Shown here piece after piece: positions 54,684-63,493 of a stretch of DNA of 64,000 nucleotides (its first letter is position 1; every line of letters begins with the position of its first letter). The translations under genes and the position numbers were made by a program. The notes under the pieces were generated by a model. That model made no database searches and was not told the DNA's origin. It saw only the letters and a program-made list of their open reading frames with translations. Source of the stretch: Methanocella paludicola SANAE (GTDB taxonomy: Archaea > Halobacteriota > Methanocellia > Methanocellales > Methanocellaceae); NCBI RefSeq assembly GCF_000011005.1, contig NC_013665.1, positions 372,001 through 436,000 of the forward strand. The letters run 5' to 3'.

Positions 54684-55196
54684 ATGGTGCAGAACGGGAA
54701 TGATCTCAAGGATCGGCTACCAGAAAAAACTCTTCTGGTCGTCTTTTCGTATCACCACATGAATACCGAGAAAGTCGCCAAAGTCTTCGCGAACGTGCTC
54801 GATGCACAGGTGAAAACACCACGGCAGGTAAATCCTGGAGAACTCGGTGACTATGATCTCATAGGCTTTGGTTCTGGCATTGACAGCGGAAGGCATTATA
54901 AAGAATTGCTCGATTTTGCCGATGCTCTGCCCCGGGTCGCCGGGAAGAAAGCGTTCATATTTTCCACGAGCGCTATCGTGGGGGCTGATAAAGTCTGGAA
55001 AGACCACTCGGCGCTCAGGGAAAAGCTACAGGCGAAGGGGTACGTGATCGTCGACGAGTTCGCCTGCAAGGGGTACAATACGAACAGCTTCCTCAAGTAC
55101 ATCGGCGGGATGAACAAGGGGAGGCCCAACGCGGAAGACCTCAAGCAGGCGGAAGAGTTCGCCCTGGGCCTGAAGCAGAAACTGAAAGAAATGTGA
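54684..55196 (+). CDS. Flavodoxin-family protein
   Basis: 170 residues from ATG 54684 (GAGGTGA upstream); a GTG at 54651 would add a poor extension. FMN loop: VVFSYHHMNTEKVAKVFANVL (SYHHMNT in place of the usual SxTGNT), with LIGFGSGIDSGRHYKELLDF and the later IFSTSAIVGADKVWKDHSALREKL and ACKGYNTNSFLKYIGGMNKGRPN. The long form resembles flavodoxins that act as menaquinone-type oxidoreductases (FldW/protoporphyrinogen-oxidase HemG-like). Part of cassette 1 (marR, DUF4386, flavodoxin). Confidence 0.88.
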   Translation: MVQNGNDLKDRLPEKTLLVVFSYHHMNTEKVAKVFANVLDAQVKTPRQVNPGELGDYDLIGFGSGIDSGRHYKELLDFADALPRVAGKKAFIFSTSAIVGADKVWKDHSALREKLQAKGYVIVDEFACKGYNTNSFLKYIGGMNKGRPNAEDLKQAEEFALGLKQKLKEM

Positions 55197-55261
55197 ACAC
55201 CGGCCGGCCAGGCCCTGTCATTTTTAGGCCGGTAGCCGGTGCGACAAAACGTTTTTTTAAA

Positions 55262-55288
55262 AGTTCCTGCTATTCTATTCTTGTATGG
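55262..55288 (+). promoter_or_regulatory. Conserved leader/promoter shared by the two MarR genes (copy 2)
   Basis: Identical to 53136-53162 and ending in the marR start. An upstream TTTTTTTAAAAG element may be the TATA box, about 28 bp before the start. Confidence 0.75.
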
Positions 55289-55740
55289 CCGAAAAAGTCG
55301 ACTGGGAATCCCTGTCATTACGGTATGACAGGATGGGTGAACGACCCTGGCGCTACCTCACAGTAGTGATAAAAAAATGGGAAAGGGAGGTCGGCGTAGT
55401 CCTAGAAAGCTTCGAAACGACGAGGGCACAGTTGGAGTTCCTGATGTGCATCGCGAAGTTCATGAAGGAGGGAAGGACCGTCACCCAGAAGGACGTGGCC
55501 AATGCCCTCGGCCGGCCCAAAAACACTGCTTCCGGGGTCTTCAAGAGCCTGGAGAAAAAGGGCTACATCGTCAGGTCGGTGAGCGAGGACGACCTGCGCT
55601 CGAAACACATCGTCCTCACAGAAAAAGGGCTTCTCCTGGTCGAAAAGGCGCTCAGCGCGGTCATGGTCGTCGACGAACGCTTTTTTCCCGATGCTCGTGA
55701 TAACGCAGAGCTGATCAAGCTGCTGAAGAAATACTTTTGA
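55285..55740 (+). CDS. MarR-family regulator, cassette 2
   Basis: 151 residues, same length and layout as the protein at 53159. Winged helix VTQKDVANALGRPKNTASGVFKSLEKKGYIVRSVSEDDLRSKHIVLTEKG; same flanking helices (KWEREVGVVLESFETTRAQLEFLMCIAKFMKEG). The recognition region differs (GRPKNTASGVF versus RRDKNTVSEVM), which fits the different palindrome in front of its DUF4386 partner. Downstream gene is separated by ~107 bp holding that palindrome. Confidence 0.95.
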   Translation: MAEKVDWESLSLRYDRMGERPWRYLTVVIKKWEREVGVVLESFETTRAQLEFLMCIAKFMKEGRTVTQKDVANALGRPKNTASGVFKSLEKKGYIVRSVSEDDLRSKHIVLTEKGLLLVEKALSAVMVVDERFFPDARDNAELIKLLKKYF

Positions 55741-55796
55741 AGTCGGGCACCCTTATTCCAGGCCATAAATTATTTATAGTGATTGCCCTATTAACA

Positions 55797-55818
55797 AATA
55801 GTTCTATAATGAACTATT
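55797..55818 (+). promoter_or_regulatory. Palindromic operator AATAGTTC-N6-GAACTATT
   Basis: A perfect 8-bp inverted repeat with a 6-nt spacer, 30 bp before ATG 55848 and downstream of a TATA-like AAATTATTTATAG. A further half-site CGAACTAA lies at ~55825. Probable site of MarR cassette 2. Confidence 0.8.
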
Positions 55819-55847
55819 CATATACGAACTAATTGAAGGGAATCGTC

Positions 55848-56579
55848 ATGGATACTGAAATACGGGCGGAGAGCCCTGTAAAATACGCCCCCCGGCTTCT
55901 GGGGGCAGCGTTTCTGTTTGTGATACTAACCAGCCTGGCAGGCGGTCTCCTGCTGAAGTCGGCGGCCGGCTCGGGTAGCATAGCGGACGTGCTGGTCAAC
56001 GTTTCGCAAAATCCCACCCTGTTCCGCATCGACATTCTGGACGGGTTGCTGAATAGCACGGGGATCGTGGCACTGGCAGGCCTTCTTTACGTGGTCTTGA
56101 GGCAACAGAACAAGCCGCTGGCGCGCATCGCCCTGGGATTGTGGCTGGCGGAAGCGATATTCTATGCCATTATCCAGATGGGGCTTCTGGCACTGATACC
56201 CCTGAGCGCGGAGTTCGTCGCCGCGGGCGCGCCCGCCGGATCGTTCTATCTGACGCTGGGCGATTTCCTGTACAACGGCGTGTATGCCCAGGGTATGACC
56301 ATACACATGTGGTTCTATTGCATGGGCGGCCTGATATGGTATTACCTGTTTTACCGGTCGAACTATATCCCGCGTGCCATATCCCTCTTCGGCCTGCTGG
56401 CGGTAATTTTAGGACTGGGAAGCGTCGTATTTCAACTACTCGGCTATGAGGTCCCGATCCTGGTATCCCTGCCGCTCCTGCCATTCGAATTAGCCATCGG
56501 GGCATGGCTCCTGTTCCTAGGCATAAGGGAGCAGGCGACGGCCGTGAACCCGTCCCGGCAGCCGGCAGTACAGGGATAG
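55848..56579 (+). CDS. DUF4386-family membrane protein, cassette 2
   Basis: 243 residues from ATG 55848 (AAGGGA upstream). Six predicted membrane helices; family landmarks are APRLLGAAFLFVILTSLAGG, FRIDILDGLLNSTGIVALAGLLYVVL and GQGMTIHMWFYCMGG-like segments. It is a paralogue of the 53746 protein but quite diverged. It is paired with its own MarR and operator. Function unknown. Confidence 0.88.
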   Translation: MDTEIRAESPVKYAPRLLGAAFLFVILTSLAGGLLLKSAAGSGSIADVLVNVSQNPTLFRIDILDGLLNSTGIVALAGLLYVVLRQQNKPLARIALGLWLAEAIFYAIIQMGLLALIPLSAEFVAAGAPAGSFYLTLGDFLYNGVYAQGMTIHMWFYCMGGLIWYYLFYRSNYIPRAISLFGLLAVILGLGSVVFQLLGYEVPILVSLPLLPFELAIGAWLLFLGIREQATAVNPSRQPAVQG

Positions 56580-56681
56580 GCCGACCAGCATGGGAGAGGA
56601 ACATGAGAGCCGCGGTATCTGTGACGTCAAGCTACTGCATCGTCCGCCGCGGCCAGGGAAGTATATGGAGGAAGAAAATAG

Positions 56682-57095
56682 ATGACCCGGTCAAAAGAGA
56701 TCTGGAGAAAGGCGTTTATACTGGCTATCGCGGGAGGAGCGGCGTTCTGGGTAGCAAACCTCGCGATTTCTCTGACCCCCATCGCTGCGGAGTATAGAGC
56801 TGCCCTTTCAATTTCCTATCTTCCAATGCTTCTTGAAGCCCTGGTCGGTGGCCTGATCATCGGATTCTGCATCAGCTATTTCTTGCTTCGTTATTTTGAC
56901 AAAATCCCGACGATGAGCCCGATTTTCAAATCCGTGATCCTGAGCTTCGCTGCCCTATGCATTATTGAAGCCTTTACAATTTTTGTTAATCTCAATAATG
57001 CCCCCGTGTACCTTTTCCTTTTAATCGGCGCAGGGATGAACGTGCCAAGGTTTCTCGCCCTTGGACTAGTTATTGGCTATCTATACAAAAGATAG
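56682..57095 (+). CDS. Small four-helix membrane protein, hypothetical
   Basis: 137 residues with four membrane segments (ILAIAGGAAFWVANLAISL, LLEALVGGLIIGFCISYFLL, VILSFAALCIIEAFTIFV, YLFLLIGAGMNVPRFLALG). GGAGGAAG precedes the ATG. It lies ~100 bp after DUF4386 cassette 2 and may be in that transcript. No family recognised. Confidence 0.7.
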   Translation: MTRSKEIWRKAFILAIAGGAAFWVANLAISLTPIAAEYRAALSISYLPMLLEALVGGLIIGFCISYFLLRYFDKIPTMSPIFKSVILSFAALCIIEAFTIFVNLNNAPVYLFLLIGAGMNVPRFLALGLVIGYLYKR

Positions 57096-57282
57096 CTGTA
57101 CGATCAGAAGTGGATAATAAAAGATAATGTGGAATGGATGAAGGTCAAGTGGCCCCGGTTCACGCCGAAGGGGGCCGTCGTGGTTGAAGATCACCGCCGC
57201 CTACGTGCCCAAGGCCGGGCCCGACGCCGGGAAGAAGCCGCTGTAACTTGTCCCACTTTTATTTCAGGGTATACGTTATCTT
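57096..57282. other. Intergenic stretch with a possible coding remnant
   Basis: A GC-rich piece (57140-57245) reads ITAAYVPKAGPDAGKKPL and then stop in one frame, with normal host codon use but no start or continuation upstream. It may be the leftover 3' end of a deleted gene; I cannot assign it. Confidence 0.3.
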
Positions 57283-57561
57283 TTAAAAGTTAGACAAATG
57301 AGGGCTACCGCCAAAATTGAGGCCACCATGGATCACTCCATAAGGGTATCCAAAAGGGAACAGCTGGGCGCCGTACGTGGGCTGTAATGCCCATTCGGGC
57401 GTGCCCGGCAATATCGGGCTAGGCCCGCCGACGAAGGGGGAGCCAGGGCACGGGCCCGCATCGCCAATGATGGGCCAGAACCATGCGAAGGCCGGTGCCA
57501 CGGCCGACGAAAACAACATAAAATAAATAGCTGCCATAATGAAAGCTCGCATAAGCTTCAT
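57283..57561 (-). CDS. Small secreted protein, hypothetical
   Basis: 92 residues from ATG 57561; further upstream in-frame starts would place charged sequence before the signal peptide. Signal peptide MKLMRAFIMAAIYFMLFSSA, cleavage near AFA|W. The mature ~65 residues are rich in Pro/Gly/Phe (GPCPGSPFVGGPSPILPGTPE, FPFGYPYGVIHGG) with a single Cys. No known domain; one of three small secreted proteins in 2 kb. Confidence 0.7.
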   Translation of the reverse strand: MKLMRAFIMAAIYFMLFSSAVAPAFAWFWPIIGDAGPCPGSPFVGGPSPILPGTPEWALQPTYGAQLFPFGYPYGVIHGGLNFGGSPHLSNF

Positions 57562-57779
57562 GAATCCATCTCCAGTAAAACCTCTCTGCGGGAGAATTAT
57601 ATATGTTACCTGTCTCAAAAGCGAAATATTACCATAAAAACGCCCGGGTAATAAGATTCACAATAATTCATAAAAACGCTTTAACATCGACCGAATTTAT
57701 AATATAACTATTAATCTATAATAACCTATTTTAGCATATACCCGATAATAACTTAATATTGTGAGGAGGGTATTATCCG

Positions 57780-58154
57780 GTGAGGGTATCCATAGCATTA
57801 GCGATGGTCATATTTACGTTGGCCGCCACGGCCCAGCCTGCAATGGCTTTTTCAGAGATATCATTCCCGTTCTTTACGACGGATAGCGTTGCCTTCGGGT
57901 TTCCCAACGCGAACACGGCATTGACGATAATGGAGTTTAACAGCGCCAGCATGTCCGTAATAAGCTCGGAAAAGTTCAATATGGATTTCCCGCTATTCGA
58001 GGACGGCATCGTCGCCGGGCCCACGAAGGCCATGGATACATCGGCGAACGTCGTTCCTTTCGGCCCCGTAAACCTCGCGCTGCCCTCGATCGCCCAGTCT
58101 GTGAACGAGACCATTGCATGCCAGCGGACGTACTTTTTTACGGACACATTTTGA
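57780..58154 (+). CDS. Small secreted protein, hypothetical
   Basis: 124 residues from GTG 57780, with GAGGAGG ~10 nt upstream. Signal peptide MRVSIALAMVIFTLAATAQ, cleavage near AMA|F. The mature part has hydrophobic strands (FSEISFPFFTTDSVAFGFP, NVVPFGPVNLALP) and a lone Cys near the C-terminus. The same stretch is open on the opposite strand, but that frame has no signal peptide or Shine-Dalgarno. No family recognised. Confidence 0.65.
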   Translation: MRVSIALAMVIFTLAATAQPAMAFSEISFPFFTTDSVAFGFPNANTALTIMEFNSASMSVISSEKFNMDFPLFEDGIVAGPTKAMDTSANVVPFGPVNLALPSIAQSVNETIACQRTYFFTDTF

Positions 58155-58233
58155 GAAGACTTTTAAATTTTTTGGTTCTTGTGCGTTTTTGGGATGATAT
58201 ATTGCTTTGGCTGATGCCTTCGCTCGTTTTTAT

Positions 58234-58551
58234 GTTATGCCGTCGTTGAGTGGTCCAACCACAGGGGCACGGAGAGCGCTGAGTTTCACGGAGTTTTCTT
58301 ATAAATGGAGACCCAGAGGCCACGGAGTACGGGTTTATAACTTTCCCGGGGCACGGAGTTGAAAGAGGCACTGCCGAGGATAAACCGCATTATTGTTTAT
58401 TGGTCAACCGAGCCTCAATAAACTCTGTGCCCCAGGCAAACTAATAAACCGGCCTCTGAGCTCTCTGAGTCTCAAATTATTAAAATAAAACTCTGTGTAA
58501 CTCCCGTGCGCTCCGTGCCCCTGTGGTTGGACCACTCAACGACGGCATAAC
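58234..58551. repeat. 318-bp fold-back element with perfect 41-bp terminal inverted repeats
   Basis: The outer arms, 58234-58274 and 58511-58551, are perfect reverse complements (starting GTTATGCCGTCGTTGAGTGG). Further in, imperfect symmetry continues with words such as CACGGAG, CTCAGAG and GGGGCACAGAG. It has no ORF and sits between two convergent genes. Same size and vocabulary as 5074-5390. No target-site duplication is obvious. Confidence 0.85.
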
Positions 58552-58608
58552 TAGAAAAGGATAAAAAAATATTCACCCCAAAACCGCGGAAGAGTCAATT
58601 TTTTATTC

Positions 58609-59265
58609 TTAGTATCCATAGCCCAGGCACTTTACTCCCATGTTCAAGCAAGAGCCGCCCGGCATCCTCAATCCCAGCAGCCTGGCATACATGTTAATGG
58701 GCGTGGCCAGGGGATATTCGTACAACAGGTCATCCACGGGCCTCCCCATGAGAATCGGATGATATGGGTCGCTGAGGGGCCTATTGAAGTTTATACTGCT
58801 AGACTCCGTGACATTGCCCACCGTCTCGTTGGTAGCATTGCCAGTTTCATTAACTACTGCCTGTGTGGCATTAGTAGTACCGGCCAGTGGATTCAAGGCC
58901 GTTAGCCGGCCCGGATCCCATGGTGCCATGGAGATGTCGGCGGCCATGAAGTTATTATCCGTGTAATTTACGTCGCGGTTACTGGTGTCGTTGAGCGTTC
59001 GCACGCTGCCGTCGCCGATGCCAAGGTTACCCATGATCCTCGTGTTGCTCCAGTTGAGCGTGTGCGTGATAAAATATGGGGCCGTGCCGGTCATATTATA
59101 TCCCATTGGCTCCCAGCTGTTCGGAGGAACTGTTTTATATGCCGTAAGGTTGGCATTGGCCTCGGCCTTCTCTGCCTGCATGCCGGCAAACATGGCGGAT
59201 GAAAACACTATTAATGTAAAAACCATAGCTATCGCTTTTAACTGGCGCCCAATATTTACACCCAT
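58609..59265 (-). CDS. Secreted glycoprotein-like hypothetical protein
   Basis: 218 residues with a signal peptide (IAMVFTLIVFSSAMFAGMQ, cleavage near EANA|N). The mature protein carries at least nine N-x-S/T sequons (NLT, NMT, NWS, NDT, NYT, NAT, NET, NVT), clustered at residues ~35-165, so it may be heavily N-glycosylated. The C-terminus (PGGSCLNMGVKCLGYGY) has two Cys. No domain recognised. The GC is lower than the genome average. Confidence 0.75.
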   Translation of the reverse strand: MGVNIGRQLKAIAMVFTLIVFSSAMFAGMQAEKAEANANLTAYKTVPPNSWEPMGYNMTGTAPYFITHTLNWSNTRIMGNLGIGDGSVRTLNDTSNRDVNYTDNNFMAADISMAPWDPGRLTALNPLAGTTNATQAVVNETGNATNETVGNVTESSSINFNRPLSDPYHPILMGRPVDDLLYEYPLATPINMYARLLGLRMPGGSCLNMGVKCLGYGY

Positions 59266-59421
59266 ATTAGGTCAGTTGGTATGCGAATTATTATGCTTGA
59301 TTACCATTTAGAACGGCAAAAATGCGTTTTCATAAACGATAGACAGAAAAATCATAAATTTTTACACATTTTTAAACTTTTATGATGATTAAAATACATA
59401 AAATTATAATTATGTAAACTA

Positions 59422-59435
59422 GGAAATAAATATCC
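59422..59435 (+). promoter_or_regulatory. Possible degenerate NrpR site before the P-II gene
   Basis: GGAA-N6-ATCC resembles the euryarchaeal NrpR operator GGAA-N6-TTCC with one mismatch, ~25 bp before a TTATTATAAAG TATA-like element. A separate palindrome ATCGCAG-N17-CTGCGAT (59471-59501) lies between TATA and ATG. Both are tentative. Confidence 0.35.
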
Positions 59436-59514
59436 TGCTAGACATAATGTATTATTATAAAGCTCGCACTATCGCAGTTGAGAAGACACATTTTCTGCGA
59501 TCGAGCGAAAATAG

Positions 59515-59853
<339 letters not shown>

Positions 59854-60133
59854 GCCTGGAAAGCCCATGCGCCGGGCGGCCTCTGCTTGACCAGGATACT
59901 CGAACATGACCATCAGGGATAATTCCGGGTCGGAGACGGTATGCCAGGCGACCATGCCGGCGGGCGGCCTCAGGCGTCGATGACGGTGTGATGGAGCCGC
60001 CGGCAGATAGCGATATAATTAGAATTAGGCAAGTGATGAGCCCTGATATTTTGATGTGGCCGTCATTGTTTTTTCATCCTTGATGCCATCAAAAATTAAA
60101 ATAAAGGGGGTGTCATCGACCGCCTCTCCACGT
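59854..60133. other. Intergenic stretch without gene
   Basis: Between convergent P-II and ATPase genes. It contains no convincing ORF or hairpin. Confidence 0.5.
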
Positions 60134-62566
60134 TTACCAGGCTGGCGTGAGGCCGCCCTGCGCGTCCACCCAGTACGGCGCCCAGGCGAGCGCGACGAGC
60201 TGGACGCTGATATCGGCCTTCTTCGGCTTGACCGATATGGCCTCTAGCGCCTCAGTCATCGGGTCGATCTTCTCCGCAAGGGCGTTGGCCTCTTCCTTGA
60301 ACTGCGCCTGCAGGTCGTTGAGCTGCTGCTGGACGGCCTCGGCCGTCTCGCCGGCCCTTTCCACGTCCTTGCCCTCCTCCATTGCCCTGCCCGCGCGGCC
60401 GGCGGCCGTGGAAGCCCGGCTTATCGTCCCGGTGCTTAAAGCTTTACGGCCGGTGAACGCGCCCAGGATAGTCGCTCCCACTGACAGTGCCGTGTTCATC
60501 TGGGCCTGGCGTGCCTGTGACTGCTGCTTTTCTACGTTGGCCTGCGCCTTGCGGAGTCGCTCCTGGAGCGTGGCGATCTTCGGGCCGTACTTCTTGCGTA
60601 GGGCTTCGACCTTCTCGTCACGGCTCTCGCGGGCTTTCTGCTGCAGGCGGATGCGGAAGTCCCGCTCGGCTTCGCCCGGCTGCGATACCTCGCCCAGGCT
60701 CGGGCTGCGGAAGAGTTCCAGCCTCTGGGTGCCATACACCCAGCTCGTGAAGTCCTTCGTCCAGGACGCATAGCTCTTCTCCCGGCTGGCGGCCGGGGCC
60801 AGCTCGCCGAACTGCCCCCCGTTCTGCCCGGACTTCTCCAGTTCTGCCGCGGGGACCGCGATCTCCTCTGCGCTCTCCCAGGATACCGGAATTGCGCCGT
60901 TCGTCACCGGAGTGATGAACACCTGGCTCCTCGCGGTATTGATCTTCGTCTTAGAGTCGGCAAAGCTGATCTTCGCCGCCCCGACGATCTTCGGCTGGTA
61001 TACCAGCCTGCTTCCGCTTTTCATTCCGCCTCTCAGGGGCAGGAAGAAAGCCTGGATGCCCGGGGGAAGCGTGGGCTGCCCCGATGCCGCGGGCACTGTC
61101 GGGCTCGCCGCTTCGGGCGCCGCAGTAGCCTGTGCCACGGGCGCAGCGGATGGTGCCTCGCGGAACGGGTCCATCAGGACCTTGATCTGGTCCCTGGTCA
61201 GGGGCCCCCGCAAATACGACAGGGCCCAGCGAGCCTGGAACAGCTCAGGAGCGTCCTCGTGAGTATTATTCATCAGGAACACGCGGTTACCCAGGCTGGA
61301 CAGCACCTTCTCGATGGCCTGGCGGTCGAACTTAGCGCCGGCCGTGGCGCTCTCGAGCCCGTCGAGCAGGCGGGCCTTGTCCCTCTCTGTCTGCAGGCGG
61401 CCGATGAACCAGGTGCCCATATTCGAAAGCGCCTTATAGTCCAGGTCGACCGGGTTCTGCGTCGCCAGGACCATGCCGATGCCGAAGGCCCTGGCCTGCT
61501 TAAGCAATGTCAACATAGGAAGCTTCGAGGGAGGGTTCGCCAGCGGGGGCAAATACCCGAATATCTCGTCCATGTAGACGATAGCCCGGAGGCTGGTGGT
61601 GCCCGGCTGGGCGCGCATCCACCCTAAGACCTGGTTCATAAGCAGCGAGACGAAGAACATGCGCTCGGAATCGCTGAGGTGAGATATCGAGAATATGGCG
61701 ATCCGGGGCTTTCCGGCAGGCGTGTAGAGGATCTGGCCGATGTCGAGCGGGACGCCCTGCATCCAGGCGTTGAACCCCGGAGATGCGAGCAGGTTGTTCA
61801 GCGCCATGACCAGTCCGAAACGGTCCTTCGCCGGGTAGAACGACTCCAGGTCGAGGACTCCTATTTTATTCATCGGAGGAGTTTGTACCTGCTGGATGAG
61901 GCGGGCAAGGTCCATGTCCTGCCCCTGCCTCCACGCGTTATCCAGGATCGTCGAGAGCAGAATGTGCTCCCGGCTCTGCATCGGGTCGGCGTTGATGCCC
62001 GCCAGTCCGAGGAGGCTCATGACCGTAGTGCCGATGCGCTCGCGGAACAGGTCGTTATCGTCCCGGATGGCGGGCCCGGGGGCGGCGAACGACTTCAAAA
62101 TGGACACGGGGATGCCCGCGTTGCTGCCCGGCGTGTATATGCGCATCTCCGCCGCATCTCGTAAGCGCTGGATGCGCTCTCCGCCCTGGCCCCAGCTTGC
62201 CAGCCCGTTCTTCCACATATCCGCCTGCTTAGCGGCATAATCCTCGGGCGACATGCCCTTCTGGCGGGCATCATCCACATTGATCCAGGGCAAAAAGTCC
62301 TGGCCCCGAAGCTGAGGGAAAGTAAGCAATAAATTACACAGGTCGCCCTTAGGGTCGATGAGGATAGCAGGCACCCCATCGATGGCCGCCTCCTCGATCA
62401 AAGAGATGCACAGCCCGGTCTTGCCGCTGCCCGTCATGCCTACGCACATGGCATGGGTCACCAGGTCTTTAGAATCATACAGCAGAAGCTCATCTTTCGC
62501 TTTCTGGGCGCTCAGGTCGTAGGCCTTCCCCAGGTAAAAAGAACCTAATTTTTCGTAATCCTCCAT
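60134..62566 (-). CDS. HerA/FtsK-type ATPase with C-terminal coiled coil
   Basis: 810 residues. The ATPase core has Walker A VGMTGSGKTGLCISL (residue ~42), ILIDPKGD, Walker B AIVYMDEIFGYLPP, ATQNPVDLDYKALSNMGTWFIGRLQ and an arginine-finger-like RD segment, as in helicase-HerA/VirB4-like (DUF87/DUF853) proteins. After ~480 comes a Pro/Ala-rich linker, then a domain of unknown type (~510-620), and a long basic coiled coil (~620-790) with FTGRKALSTGTISRASTAAGRAGRAME. HerA-type pumps translocate DNA or remodel complexes. No nuclease partner (NurA) is adjacent. Confidence 0.85.
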   Translation of the reverse strand: MEDYEKLGSFYLGKAYDLSAQKAKDELLLYDSKDLVTHAMCVGMTGSGKTGLCISLIEEAAIDGVPAILIDPKGDLCNLLLTFPQLRGQDFLPWINVDDARQKGMSPEDYAAKQADMWKNGLASWGQGGERIQRLRDAAEMRIYTPGSNAGIPVSILKSFAAPGPAIRDDNDLFRERIGTTVMSLLGLAGINADPMQSREHILLSTILDNAWRQGQDMDLARLIQQVQTPPMNKIGVLDLESFYPAKDRFGLVMALNNLLASPGFNAWMQGVPLDIGQILYTPAGKPRIAIFSISHLSDSERMFFVSLLMNQVLGWMRAQPGTTSLRAIVYMDEIFGYLPPLANPPSKLPMLTLLKQARAFGIGMVLATQNPVDLDYKALSNMGTWFIGRLQTERDKARLLDGLESATAGAKFDRQAIEKVLSSLGNRVFLMNNTHEDAPELFQARWALSYLRGPLTRDQIKVLMDPFREAPSAAPVAQATAAPEAASPTVPAASGQPTLPPGIQAFFLPLRGGMKSGSRLVYQPKIVGAAKISFADSKTKINTARSQVFITPVTNGAIPVSWESAEEIAVPAAELEKSGQNGGQFGELAPAASREKSYASWTKDFTSWVYGTQRLELFRSPSLGEVSQPGEAERDFRIRLQQKARESRDEKVEALRKKYGPKIATLQERLRKAQANVEKQQSQARQAQMNTALSVGATILGAFTGRKALSTGTISRASTAAGRAGRAMEEGKDVERAGETAEAVQQQLNDLQAQFKEEANALAEKIDPMTEALEAISVKPKKADISVQLVALAWAPYWVDAQGGLTPAW

Positions 62567-62715
62567 AACGCAAACACCCGCGCACGATGCTAGAGGAAGA
62601 GTTAGAAGCGTATCCTATTAGTAGATTTTTATTTAGCTACAGCTCGCCCCTTATGGCAAAATATATCGTATCTGCAACGGTTCAGGCACTTACTCATAGA
62701 TAAAAGGGCTGCAAC

Positions 62716-63417
62716 ATGAAAACAATAGGACTAATAGGCGGCATGAGCTGGGAATCGTCCATCGAGTATTATCGCATCATCAACGAGGCGGTCAGGGAAC
62801 AAATGGGCGGTCTCCATTCCGCGCCCATCGTCATGCACTCGGTCGAGTTCGAGGACATAAGGGCGCTCCAGGATAAGGGGGAGTGGGCCGAACTTACGAA
62901 TATCATGGCCGACATGGCCCGGGGCCTGAAGTGGGCCGGGGCGGACTTTATTCTTATATGCACGAACACCATGCACATCATGGCCGACGACGTCCAGAGG
63001 CGTGCGGGCATCGACGTTCTCCACATCGCCGACGCCACGGGCTTGGAAATACGGCGCGCCGGCCTCAAGAAGGTAGGGCTCCTGGGCACGAGGTTCACGA
63101 TGGAGAAGGACTTCTATACGGGGCGGCTTAAGGACGGGTTCGGCATCGAGGCCATCATCCCGGAAGAGGCCGAACGGCAGGAAGTCCACGACATCATCTT
63201 CAAAGAGCTGTGCGCCGGCGTCATCCGCCCTGAGTCTAAAGCGCGGCTAAAGGAGATCATCGCGGGCCTTAGCTCGAGGGGCGCCGAGGGCATTATCCTC
63301 GGGTGCACCGAGATACCCCTCATCATCGGCCAGGGCGACGTGCCACTGCCCGTTTTCGATACCACCCGCATTCACGCCATGGCCGCCGTCGGGCGAGCGA
63401 TGCCGCAGGCCGGGTAA
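62716..63417 (+). CDS. Aspartate/glutamate racemase family protein
   Basis: 233 residues. GLIGGMSWESSIEYYRIINE at the start, ILICTNTMHIMAD with the first catalytic Cys and GIILGCTEIPLII with the second. This is the two-Cys racemase fold; the enzyme probably racemises aspartate or another amino acid. GCAACATGA precedes the ATG and a ~150-bp promoter region separates it from the divergent ATPase gene. Confidence 0.93.
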   Translation: MKTIGLIGGMSWESSIEYYRIINEAVREQMGGLHSAPIVMHSVEFEDIRALQDKGEWAELTNIMADMARGLKWAGADFILICTNTMHIMADDVQRRAGIDVLHIADATGLEIRRAGLKKVGLLGTRFTMEKDFYTGRLKDGFGIEAIIPEEAERQEVHDIIFKELCAGVIRPESKARLKEIIAGLSSRGAEGIILGCTEIPLIIGQGDVPLPVFDTTRIHAMAAVGRAMPQAG

Positions 63418-63493
63418 ACCCCCGCACGGGATTTTCCGGCACGGTTAAAACCCGCATAACCTTTTATAAGAAAGCGGATACATAGGGGCCAAC

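Noticed and set aside
57773-58147. 124-residue minus-strand frame opposite the small secreted protein
   Set aside because: Same length, but without Shine-Dalgarno or signal peptide. The plus frame has both.
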